Below, one piece after another: positions 45,082-52,445 of a stretch of 64,000 nucleotides of DNA (positions are counted from its first letter, which is position 1; each line of letters opens with the position of its first letter). The position numbers and the translations under genes were made by a program. The stretch is taken from contig DASQKI010000049.1 in assembly GCA_035630615.1 (NCBI GenBank), positions 1 to 64,000 on the forward strand. Direction: 5' to 3'. The stretch comes from DATFRX01 sp035630615 (GTDB taxonomy: Bacteria; Actinomycetota; Actinomycetes; Propionibacteriales; Nocardioidaceae). Under the pieces are notes generated by a model. It searched no databases and had not been told where the DNA came from. It was given only the letters and a program-made list of their open reading frames with translations.

Positions 45082-45981
45082 ATGGTGACGACATCGGATG
45101 CACTGCGCTACACCGCGTTCGCCGCATCAGACGGCGGCGGCAACCCCGCGGGAGTCGTACTCGACGCACGTGGGATGAGCGATCAGGAGATGTTGGCTGT
45201 CGCCGCCGACATCGGCTTCTCCGAGACGGCCTTTCTGTTTCCGGAGGACGCTTGGACGGGCTCGCCGACCGACGAGGGCTGGCAGCGGCAGGCAGATGTC
45301 CGCTACTTCAGCCCGCGTGCCGAGGTGCCGTTCTGCGGTCACGCAACGATTGCGACCGCAGTAGCTCATGCGGAGCGCTTCGGCACCGGAGTCCTCGACC
45401 TCGCGACGATCGCAGGCCGGGTGCCGGTCACGACCCGTCGCCATGACCAGCGGGTGCTGGCGACCTTGACCAGCGTCGAGCCGTCGATGGAGCCGCTGGC
45501 GCCGGAATTGCTGGAGCGCGCGCTCGCCGCCTTGGGGTGGACGCGCGATGCACTCGATGACGCTCTTCCGCCGCGCGTCGCCTTTGCCGGTGCACGTCAC
45601 CCCGTCCTGGCGGTGACGAGTCGAGAGCTGCTCGCTCGGCTCGCCTACGACTACGAGGCACTCGACGCACTCATGGCCGAGCAGGACTGGACGACGATGC
45701 AGCTGATCCAGCGAGAGCGCGACGACCTCTTCCATGCTCGCAACCCGTTCCCGCCGGGTGGCGTCGTCGAGGATCCCGCCACCGGAGCTGCGGCGGCTGC
45801 TTTTGGCGGGTACCTTCGGTCGCTCGGTCTCGTCCCCTCGTCGGGCCAGATCCGCATCCACCAGGGCGACGACATGGGCCGCCCGAGCCTCCTCCTCGTT
45901 GACATTCCCGGACAGGGCGGCATCGACGTCACCGGCTCCGCGTCGGTCTACCGAGACGGCGTGACCACGACGCATGTTTGA
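45082..45981 (+). CDS. PhzF family isomerase-like protein
   Basis: 299 residues. RYTAFAASDGGGNPAGVVLDA at the start, catalytic Glu region ADIGFSETAFLF, VRYFSPRAEVPFCGHATIATA, and ARNPFPPGGVVEDPATGAAAAAFGGYL near the end define PhzF. The phenazine enzyme isomerises trans-2,3-dihydro-3-hydroxyanthranilate; most genomic members have other, unknown substrates, and no phenazine genes are nearby. The 3' end overlaps the broken alpha/beta hydrolase by 8 bp. Confidence 0.9.
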   Translation: MVTTSDALRYTAFAASDGGGNPAGVVLDARGMSDQEMLAVAADIGFSETAFLFPEDAWTGSPTDEGWQRQADVRYFSPRAEVPFCGHATIATAVAHAERFGTGVLDLATIAGRVPVTTRRHDQRVLATLTSVEPSMEPLAPELLERALAALGWTRDALDDALPPRVAFAGARHPVLAVTSRELLARLAYDYEALDALMAEQDWTTMQLIQRERDDLFHARNPFPPGGVVEDPATGAAAAAFGGYLRSLGLVPSSGQIRIHQGDDMGRPSLLLVDIPGQGGIDVTGSASVYRDGVTTTHV

Positions 45982-46563
45982 GGGCTTCGAGGAGTTCGAC
46001 GTCGCGTGTTCTGGTGCGACGATTCACGGTCGGCGTGGGGGTGACGGTCCGCCGCTGCTTCTGCTGCATGGGATTCCGGAGACGCACCTGATGTGGCACC
46101 GGGTGGCTCCGGGGTTGGCTTCCGAGTTCACCGTCGTCGCGACCGACCTGCGCGGGTATGGAGACAGCGGCAAGCCGGCCAGTGCCGACGATCACTCGCC
46201 CTACGCGATGCGGCAGGTCGCGCAGGATCAGGTCGAGGTCATGCAACACCTCGGGCACGAGCGGTTCGGGGTCGTCGGACACGACCGCGGCGCCCGCTGC
46301 GCTTATCGGATGGCTCTCGACCATCCCCAGACGGTGACGAGTCTGAGCGTCCTCGACATCGTGCCGACCGGCGACGCCTTCGGTCGGGCGGACATGGAGT
46401 ATCGCGGGGCCGCGACCCTCGATCTCGAACACGACGAGGCGGACCGGGGTGGGCCGACGATCTCCGCGGCCGCCCGATCGAGTCCGGGCACTTCCTCGCC
46501 GAGGAAGCCCCCGGCGAGGTCCTAGACGAGCTTCGACACTTCCTCGGCCCACAACGTCGCTGA
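45974..46563 (+). pseudogene. Alpha/beta hydrolase (haloacetate dehalogenase/epoxide hydrolase-like), deleted and frameshifted
   Basis: Residues ~1-140 are normal: HGIPETHLMWHRVAPGL, oxyanion region, and nucleophile elbow GVVGHDRGARCAYRMALD (Asp nucleophile), up to DIVPTGDAFGRADMEY. The cap domain (~100 residues) is then missing; the text continues AATLDLEHDEADRG, from the end of the cap. After another gap and a frameshift near 46455 the true C-terminus (WADDLRGRPIESGHFLAEEA, PGEVLDELRHFL) is read in a second frame to the TGA at 46561-46563. Both ends are kept. The frame that begins at 45974 ends prematurely at 46525. Confidence 0.82.
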
Positions 46564-46609
46564 GCGCTGAAGGCGTACGCACCGTCAGGCCCGGCCGAAT
46601 TGCTCCGCC

Positions 46610-47236
46610 CTACGCGGGGGAAACCGCGACCGCGGGAGGCTCATCGGCACCGAGATCGAGCTGGAACGGCGGGTAGGTGTCCGTCATCAGTGCGGCGTAG
46701 GCCGTCACGCGCAGGATCCAGCGGTTCAGACCGAGCACGAAGTCGAAGATGCCCTTCGGGTATCGAGCGGTGAAGAGCATGGCAACGGCGGCGAACAGGG
46801 CGAGAATGAAGACCAGGCCGCTGAGAATCCGCACGATGATGTATTGCGGGATGATCAGCAGCCACCACTTCACCAGAACGAGTCCACGCGACAGTTGCTC
46901 GGGAGGGGCGATTTGCAGATGGGTCGGATAGTCCGGCTGCGTCTCCAGGGAGAACGGCGGGTAGCGGTCGGTCGCCAACGCGCTGTAGCCGTAATAGGAC
47001 ACCCGCCAACTCCAGCGCAGCACGCCCATGTTGAAGTCGAAGATTCCGCGGGGATAGCGCCCCGTGATCAGGATCGCGAAGAACGCCACGATGCTCAGCA
47101 CGAAAAATGCGATCCACAAAAAGAAGAGCACGATGTAGTGCGGGATCAGCAGAAGCCACTTCACTAGCCACAGCCAGCGGCCGAGGCCAGGCTCGAGTTG
47201 TCCGTCCAGTCGTACCGGAGTGGATACGGTCGTCAT
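46610..47236 (-). CDS. DUF4389 membrane protein
   Basis: 208 residues with an internal duplication. Each half has RWLWLVKWLLLIPHYIVLFFLW or LVKWWLLIIPQYIIV, a second helix, then TGRYPRGIFDF..G or TARYPKGIFDF..G and TDRYPPF or TDTYPPF. Two DUF4389 repeats give about four membrane helices. The family's function is unknown. A palindrome TAGGGCC-GAA-GGCCCTA lies about 80 bp upstream of the start. ATG 47236 has GGAGAGGGA nearby. Confidence 0.85.
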   Translation of the reverse strand: MTTVSTPVRLDGQLEPGLGRWLWLVKWLLLIPHYIVLFFLWIAFFVLSIVAFFAILITGRYPRGIFDFNMGVLRWSWRVSYYGYSALATDRYPPFSLETQPDYPTHLQIAPPEQLSRGLVLVKWWLLIIPQYIIVRILSGLVFILALFAAVAMLFTARYPKGIFDFVLGLNRWILRVTAYAALMTDTYPPFQLDLGADEPPAVAVSPA

Positions 47237-47314
47237 GGTGTTCCCTCTCCTTCAAGCCGCGGCGGAGATGGACTCCGTCGCATGACCACCGTCCTGCTCG
47301 GGGCCGACCCGGCC

Positions 47315-47331
47315 TAGGGCCGAAGGCCCTA
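47315..47331. promoter_or_regulatory. 17-bp palindrome upstream of the DUF4389 gene
   Basis: TAGGGCC-GAA-GGCCCTA, perfect 7-bp arms with a 3-nt centre, about 80 bp before the start codon. The rest of 47237-47447 is AT-richer than average around 47350-47380 and holds no gene. Confidence 0.5.
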
Positions 47332-47447
47332 ACAGTTCTCGCTAGACGTCGACATAATCCTCGAAATGATGATAAATAAATAAGGCAGGCTCTCGGGCGG
47401 GACGCCGAGACGAGAGTGGCCAGATTCCTGACGTAGCGGCAGCCGCC

Positions 47448-48017
47448 TTATCGCTTTACTCGGTAGCGCAGGTGGGTCACGTCACGGCCTTCGAGTCGGC
47501 GGACCAGCTCCAGCTCGATGTGATTGCGGTCGCGGTCGCCGAACAGCCGACGGCCGGCGCCGAGCAGGACCGGAACGAGGTGGATCTCCAGCTCGTCGAG
47601 CTGGCCCGCCTGCAACAGCGCCTGCGCGGCCCCTGCGCCGTGCACCATCACGGCACGGTCGCCGGCGGCTTCGCGGGCGGCGGTGGCGGCCTCGACGACG
47701 TCGGTGCAGAACCTCGCCGTACCGGGGGGCACGTCATCGTCGTCGAACCGATGGGTCAGCACGAAGATCGGCACCCCGTTGTGGTGGTCGCCGTGCCAGC
47801 GTTGCGCGAGCTCGAACGTCCGTCGTCCGGAGATCAGGGCGCCGGTGTCCATCGCCTCGCGATATACCTGGCCGTTGATGCCGGGGCCGTTGCGGTCGTC
47901 GAGCCAGTTGAACACCCGCCCGCCGTCGCGACCGAGCTCTTGGCCCTCGCGATCGTCCGGTCCCGCGATGTAGCCGTCGACGGACATCGACATGTAGAGC
48001 CGGATCGGAGCGGCCAT
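47448..48017 (-). CDS. Dihydrofolate reductase/RibD C-terminal-like protein, copy 2
   Basis: 189 residues: RLYMSMSVDGYIAGPDDREG at the start, SGRRTFELAQRW, VMVHGAGAAQALLQAGQLDELEIHLVPVLLGAGRRLF and DVTHLRYRVKR at the end. This is the RibD_C/DHFR-like fold that binds NADPH. Members reduce pyrimidines or other small molecules, and most are uncharacterised. Its ATG shares a base with the stop of the upstream paralog (TGATG), so this is a duplicated, coupled pair. Confidence 0.88.
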   Translation of the reverse strand: MAAPIRLYMSMSVDGYIAGPDDREGQELGRDGGRVFNWLDDRNGPGINGQVYREAMDTGALISGRRTFELAQRWHGDHHNGVPIFVLTHRFDDDDVPPGTARFCTDVVEAATAAREAAGDRAVMVHGAGAAQALLQAGQLDELEIHLVPVLLGAGRRLFGDRDRNHIELELVRRLEGRDVTHLRYRVKR

Positions 48018-48610
48018 CAGCGACGCACCTCATAACGCAGGTGGAGTACGCCGGGCCCTTCGAGCGTCCGGACCAGGTCGAGCTCGATGTGCTTGGGGTC
48101 CAGTCCGTCGAACAGCAGTCGGCCCTGGCCGATCAACACCGGCATGAGCTGGATGTCGATAACGTCGAGCAGGCCGGCCTTGAGGCATTCCCGGGCTGTG
48201 TACGCGCCGTGCAGCAAGACGTCGCGTCCGCCCGCGGCCGCCTTGGCCTGCTCGACACACGACTCGATGCCGTCGGTCACGTAGTGCACCAGCTCGTGAG
48301 GATTGTCCTCCGGAGCCTTGTGAGTCGGGACGAAGATCGGCACGCCGCCGTGGTGGTCGCCGCCCCAGTAGCCGGCGAAGTCGCCCGTCCGCCGCCCGGT
48401 CAGGACGGCGCCGGTCGCCATGCCCTCGTCGAACACGATCTGGCTCGGCTCGTCGCTCGGCCGGAAGTCGCCGACCTTCGCCGCGTTTTCGAGATCGAGC
48501 CACTCCATCAGTCGCATGCCGCCGTCGCCGGCCGGATTGTCCTGGTCGTCGCCCGGACCGGTGATGAATCCGTCCAGGGACATCGCCATACTCAGGATCA
48601 GACGAGACAC
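48017..48610 (-). CDS. Dihydrofolate reductase/RibD C-terminal-like protein, copy 1
   Basis: 197 residues, GTG start at 48610 after AGGAGG. Shares with its neighbour SMAMSLDGFITGPGDD, LTGRRTGDFAGYWGGDHHGG, VLLHGAYTARECLKAGLLDVIDIQLMPVLIGQGRLLF and the ending VLHLRYEVRR. Tandem paralogs like this may form a heterodimer. Upstream in the same direction lies the small SOS-box gene, 119 bp away. Confidence 0.88.
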   Translation of the reverse strand: MSRLILSMAMSLDGFITGPGDDQDNPAGDGGMRLMEWLDLENAAKVGDFRPSDEPSQIVFDEGMATGAVLTGRRTGDFAGYWGGDHHGGVPIFVPTHKAPEDNPHELVHYVTDGIESCVEQAKAAAGGRDVLLHGAYTARECLKAGLLDVIDIQLMPVLIGQGRLLFDGLDPKHIELDLVRTLEGPGVLHLRYEVRR

Positions 48611-48729
48611 GGGCCCTCCTAGGCTCGCTCAAGGTGCGTGAAGTCGCCGGGAGATCATCCCGCAGGCAGCACCGCCAAGCGTCGCCGGACCGGCCATGGT
48701 GGCGCCATCCCAGAACTCTGGGGTATCCA

Positions 48730-49017
48730 CTAGCGGCGGTGTACGTCGCTGGCGCGAAGCCACACGCCGGTGCCGTGCAGGCGCGGGTCGCTGAACGCGA
48801 CGTAGACATAGGCGTTGATCCATCGCCGCGCCTGGCCGTTGACGATCTCCTCGCCGTCGCGCTCCCAGATGACCCGCGCGTCGACGACGAGGCCGACCGG
48901 CTGGTCCGGGATGCCCAGGGCATGTCTGTCGCCGCGACGGTCTCGCAGCGGCCACCGCTCGTTGAGGACCTTCTGGAACAAGCCCCAGTCGGGTGGTGGC
49001 GGCGCCTCGTGCATCAT
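48730..49017 (-). CDS. Small conserved-looking protein under a LexA (SOS) box
   Basis: 95 residues (MMHEAPPPPDWGLFQKVLNERWPLRD..., then VGLVVDARVIWERDGEEIVNGQARRWINAYVYVAFSDPRLHGTGVWLRASDVHRR). It is a mainly beta pattern with no cysteines and no signal. I do not recognise the family. A TACACT -10-like element ends only 3-4 bases before the ATG, suggesting a leaderless transcript. A perfect LexA site (49035-49050) covers the expected -35 region, so the gene is predicted to be induced by DNA damage. Function unknown; a role in DNA repair or damage tolerance is only suggested by the operator. Confidence 0.65.
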   Translation of the reverse strand: MMHEAPPPPDWGLFQKVLNERWPLRDRRGDRHALGIPDQPVGLVVDARVIWERDGEEIVNGQARRWINAYVYVAFSDPRLHGTGVWLRASDVHRR

Positions 49018-49034
49018 TCGAGTGTACGCCACTA

Positions 49035-49050
49035 TCGAACACAAGTTCGA
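49035..49050. promoter_or_regulatory. LexA (SOS) box
   Basis: TCGAAC-ACAA-GTTCGA, a perfect match to the actinobacterial SOS box as I know it (TCGAACnnnnGTTCGA). It ends 18 bp before the leftward ATG at 49017. The site is symmetrical, but on the right side there is only a gene remnant. Confidence 0.8.
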
Positions 49051-49091
49051 TGACCGGCGGCCTTCGCTTCGACGACGGGGAGCGACCCGAA

Positions 49092-49150
49092 AGTGTTGGC
49101 GCGAATTTGCGCCAACTCTGTGCCGATACCTGCAGATCTACGCCAACACT
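49092..49150. repeat. Nested inverted repeat next to a thioesterase remnant
   Basis: Outer arms AGTGTTGGCG (49092-49101) and CGCCAACACT (49141-49150); inner perfect hairpin GTTGGCGC-GAATTT-GCGCCAAC (49095-49116). The CGCCAAC word thus occurs three times, allowing alternative pairings. Confidence 0.65.
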
Positions 49151-49163
49151 CGAGGCCGCCCGC

Positions 49164-49409
49164 CCAGGCGGCTATGCGGCGTTCACGCTGTTTCCCGACG
49201 ACACCGCGGTGCTCACGGTCGAATACAAGATCAACCTCCTGGCCCCCGCCGATGGAGATCACATCGAGGCCGTCGGCACCGTGCTGAGGTCGGGGCGAAC
49301 GCTCACCGTGTGCCAGCTGGAGGTGTTCGGCGTTCGCGGTACGCGGCGGTCGCTCGTCGCGGCTGGCCAGCAGACGCTGATCCGCGTGGACGGGCGACCC
49401 GAGCAGTGA
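49164..49409 (+). pseudogene. PaaI-type thioesterase, N-terminus lost
   Basis: From 49164 the frame reads GGYAAFTLFPDDTAVLTVEY, KINLLAPADGDHIEAVGTVL and RSGRTLTVCQLEVFGVRGTR to a TGA at 49407-49409. This is the C-terminal ~60% of a hotdog-fold thioesterase. The first helix and strand with HGGxxAxxxD are absent; the preceding codons (from ~49050) are unrelated and contain the inverted repeat at 49092-49150. No start with a ribosome site precedes the conserved part. Confidence 0.7.
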
Positions 49410-49440
49410 GTCTCGCGTCGAGACGGAAGACTGGGCTGCC

Positions 49441-49914
49441 ATGACCACGCTGTCCGCCGACGTCGCGCCGACCGACTTCGCCGTGTTTCGCGTTCATCCG
49501 ACCCGCTGGATGGACGACGACGTCTACGGCCATCTCAACAACGTCGTCTACTACAGCCTGTTCGACTCGGCCGTCAACGGCTGGCTGATCAAGGCGTCCG
49601 GCGTCGACATCCGTACGCTCCCGTCGATCGGTGTCGTGGCGGAGACGGCCTGCCGGTACTTCTCGGAGAGTGCGTTCCCGGACGTGTTGCACATCGGCAT
49701 CGGGCTCGAGCACCGCGGTCGCAGCAGCGTGATCTATCGACTCGCCACGTTTCGCGAGGAGACCGGCGGCCAGCTGTCCCAGACTCCTTCGGCGGTGTGC
49801 CGCTTCGTCCATGTGTACGTCGACAAGGAGTCGCGGCGGCCGGTGCCGATCCCTGATCGGATCGCGGCCGCCCTCGACACGCTCGGTGAGGGAGAGCCGC
49901 ATGGAGCTGACTGA
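49441..49914 (+). CDS. Acyl-CoA thioesterase (4HBT hotdog family)
   Basis: 157 residues: VHPTRWMDDDVYGHLNNVVYYSLFDSAVNGWL carries the 4-hydroxybenzoyl-CoA thioesterase motif with catalytic Asp (VYGHLNN preceded by DDD). Then PSIGVVAETACRYFSESAFPDVLHIGIGLEHRGRSS. FadM/YbgC-like enzymes hydrolyse acyl-CoA in the cytoplasm. It overlaps the next HAD gene by 14 bp, so they are probably cotranscribed. Confidence 0.9.
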   Translation: MTTLSADVAPTDFAVFRVHPTRWMDDDVYGHLNNVVYYSLFDSAVNGWLIKASGVDIRTLPSIGVVAETACRYFSESAFPDVLHIGIGLEHRGRSSVIYRLATFREETGGQLSQTPSAVCRFVHVYVDKESRRPVPIPDRIAAALDTLGEGEPHGAD

Positions 49915-50623
49915 CTTCGAGGCGTTGAGCTTCGACTGCTACGGCACCCTCATCGACTGGGAGGCCGGCATCGTCGCCGTACTCGCGAGCTGGGCGGCGG
50001 CCGAGGGCGTCGACGTCGAACTCGAGCGACTGCTCGCCGTCTACGCGACACACGAGGCTGCCGTGGCGAAAGACTCGCCGACGCTGCTGTACCCAGACGT
50101 CCTGGCGCGGTCGTTCAAAGGCGCGGGAGCAGAGCTCGGTCACGAGGTGAGCGACGGGTGGGCCGAGCGCCTCGGCGGGTCGGTGCCGGACTGGCCGGCG
50201 TTTCCGGACTCGGCGGCGGCCCTCCAGCGGCTGGCGGCGCGCTATCGGCTGATCATCGTCTCCAATGTTCACCGGGCCGGCTTCGCCGGGAGCAACCGGC
50301 GGCTGGGCGTCGAGTTCGACGCGATCATCACGGCCGAGGACGTCGGCGCCTACAAGCCGGCCCTCAACCACTTCCACCGACTCGATGAGGTGCTGGGCGA
50401 GCTGGATATGCCTCGCGACCGGTTGCTACACGTGGCGCAGAGCCTCTTCCACGACCATGCGCCGGCGCGTCAGGTCGGGCTGCCGTCGGTGTGGATCAAC
50501 CGCCGCCACGACCGGCCCGGTTGGGGAGCCACGCCGGAGCCGTCCGACGCCTATGCGTACGGATGGGAGTTCCCCTCCTTGGCCGCCTTCGCGGACGCGG
50601 CGGTCGGGCCGTCCGACGCCTAG
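49901..50623 (+). CDS. Haloacid dehalogenase type II-like HAD hydrolase
   Basis: 240 residues starting MELTDFEALSFDCYGTLIDWEAG (motif I, nucleophile Asp). Motif II is YRLIIVSNVHRAGF, Lys is in EDVGAYKPALNHFHRLDE, motif III RLLHVAQSLFHDHAPARQVGLPSVWINR. The VAQSLFHDH form differs from the VAAHxWD form of the two other HAD genes, pointing to a different substrate. Start ATG 49901 (GAGGGAGAGCCGC upstream) lies inside the end of the thioesterase gene. Confidence 0.88.
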   Translation: MELTDFEALSFDCYGTLIDWEAGIVAVLASWAAAEGVDVELERLLAVYATHEAAVAKDSPTLLYPDVLARSFKGAGAELGHEVSDGWAERLGGSVPDWPAFPDSAAALQRLAARYRLIIVSNVHRAGFAGSNRRLGVEFDAIITAEDVGAYKPALNHFHRLDEVLGELDMPRDRLLHVAQSLFHDHAPARQVGLPSVWINRRHDRPGWGATPEPSDAYAYGWEFPSLAAFADAAVGPSDA

Positions 50624-50688
50624 CGTCGATCGCGTAGTCGTGACGACCGGCCCTTGCCGAAGGCGGCGGGCGCGGGCACGCTGTCGGC

Positions 50689-52332
50689 GTGACGGACAGC
50701 GCCTCGCTCGAGTCGGCTCGCCGAGCGTTCGAGCAGCGGCAATGGGTGGACGCCCGCGACGGATTCTGGGCGGCCGACCAGGAGACGCCGCTCGAACCCG
50801 ACGACCTGGAGCTGCTCGCCCGGGCCGAGTTCCTGACCGGGCGCGAAGACGAGTGCGTCGACGTCTGGGTGCGCGCCCACCACGAGCACCTGCGCCGAGA
50901 CGACCAGGTTCGCGCGGCCGGCTGCGCAACGTGGGCGGCGTTCAACCTGTCCAATCGCGGTGAGTTCGCCCGCGCCGGTGGCTGGATGGCCCGAGCCGGC
51001 GAGTTGCTGGACGCCGCCGACGTCGACTGCGCCCAGCGTGGCTACCTGACCATGCTCGGAGCGATCCAGCTGCTGTGGCGGGGTGAGATCGAGGCCAGCC
51101 TGCCGATGATCCGCGAGGCACGCGAGATCGCCGCCCGCTTCGACGAGCCCGATCTCGGTGTGCTGTCGAGGCTCGGCCAAGGGCAGGCGTTGATCGCCTC
51201 GGGCCAGCCGGCCGACGGCCTCGCCCTGCTCGACGAGGCGATGGTCGCCGTCACGGCCGGCGAGACCTCCGCCGTCGTGTCGGGCCTGGCCTACTGCGCG
51301 GTCATCTCCGCCTGCCACGACCTGTGGGACATGCGTCGCGCCAAGGAGTGGTCGGTCGCCCTGTCGCATTGGTGCGACGACCAACCTGACCTGGTGCCCT
51401 ACAGCGGTTGGTGTCTGGTGCATCGAGCACAGATCATGCAGCTCCACGGTGAGTGGACCGATGCCGCCGAGGCGGCCGCGCGGGCGTACGAGCGCTCGCA
51501 GCTGTCGACCGACAACGCGACCGCGGGTGAGGCGCACTACCTCCTGGCCGAGCTCAATCGAGTACGCGGCCGCTTCGCGGAGGCCGAGCGGGACTACCGC
51601 GAGGCCAGCCGGCACGGGCGCGAACCGCAGCCCGGCTTGGCGATGCTCCGACTCGCGCAGGGCCAGTTCGACGTCGCCGCGTCGACCATCCGGAGGCTGG
51701 CGGCCGAGCCCACGCCGAGCGAGCCGGGGCGGTGTGCCGAGATCCTCGGCGCCCAGGTGGAGATCATGCTCGCGACCGGGGACGTCGACACGGCCCGGTC
51801 GGCCGCCGAGAAGATTGCGGTGTTGGCCGACGAGGTCGGGGCACCGGCCCTTCGGCACGCGGCCGGCTATGCCGCCGGCGCGGTGCAGCTCGCCGACGGC
51901 GAACCCAAGTCGGCGTTGACCGACCTTCGCTCGGCCTGGGTCGGCTGGCAGCGGCTCGGCGCGCCGTACGAAGCCGCCCGGGCCCGCCTGCTGATCGGGC
52001 TGGCGTGCCGCGAGCTCGGCGACGAGGACACCGCCCAGATGGAGCTCGACGCCGCCCGCTGGACCTTCCTCCAGCTCACCTCCGAGCCCGATCTCGCGAA
52101 GGTCGAGGGCCTGATCGGCATCCGTCCGGAGATCGACACGTGCGGACTGACGGCCCGCGAGCTCGAGGTGCTGCGCCACCTGGCGTCCGGCAAGACCAAC
52201 CGGGCCATCGCGTCCGAGCTCGTCCTCAGCGAGAAGACGGTCGCCCGACACATCAGCAACATCTTCACCAAGCTCGGCCTGACGTCGCGAGCCGCGGCCA
52301 CCGCGTACGCCTACGAGCACAACCTCGTCTGA
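50689..52332 (+). CDS. LuxR-type regulator with a long TPR-like sensor region
   Basis: 547 residues: ~470 residues of helical TPR-like repeats (LARAEFLTGREDECVDVWV, MIREAREIAARFDEPDLGVL, AYERSQLSTDNATAGEAHYLLAELN), then a C-terminal LuxR/GerE helix-turn-helix (about 485-540: LTARELEVLRHLASGKTNRAI, ASELVLSEKTVARHISNIFTKL). No AAA or receiver domain. GTG start at 50689. In actinobacteria this type is commonly next to a flavoprotein monooxygenase, as here (114 bp downstream), which it probably controls. No operator could be named in the gap. Confidence 0.88.
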   Translation: MTDSASLESARRAFEQRQWVDARDGFWAADQETPLEPDDLELLARAEFLTGREDECVDVWVRAHHEHLRRDDQVRAAGCATWAAFNLSNRGEFARAGGWMARAGELLDAADVDCAQRGYLTMLGAIQLLWRGEIEASLPMIREAREIAARFDEPDLGVLSRLGQGQALIASGQPADGLALLDEAMVAVTAGETSAVVSGLAYCAVISACHDLWDMRRAKEWSVALSHWCDDQPDLVPYSGWCLVHRAQIMQLHGEWTDAAEAAARAYERSQLSTDNATAGEAHYLLAELNRVRGRFAEAERDYREASRHGREPQPGLAMLRLAQGQFDVAASTIRRLAAEPTPSEPGRCAEILGAQVEIMLATGDVDTARSAAEKIAVLADEVGAPALRHAAGYAAGAVQLADGEPKSALTDLRSAWVGWQRLGAPYEAARARLLIGLACRELGDEDTAQMELDAARWTFLQLTSEPDLAKVEGLIGIRPEIDTCGLTARELEVLRHLASGKTNRAIASELVLSEKTVARHISNIFTKLGLTSRAAATAYAYEHNLV

Positions 52333-52445
52333 GAGCGCGCGACGTACTGCGCACAACCACCCATGCGCCGTATGCCAGTTGGGTCATCTTCCCGACGCGG
52401 CCGACGGCCTCCGCTCCTTAGCGTCGTGGAGTGAGAGGAGCCATC

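Noticed and set aside
49035..49409. SOS control of the rightward thioesterase frame
   Set aside because: The rightward frame is a remnant without a plausible start; the box fits the leftward promoter.
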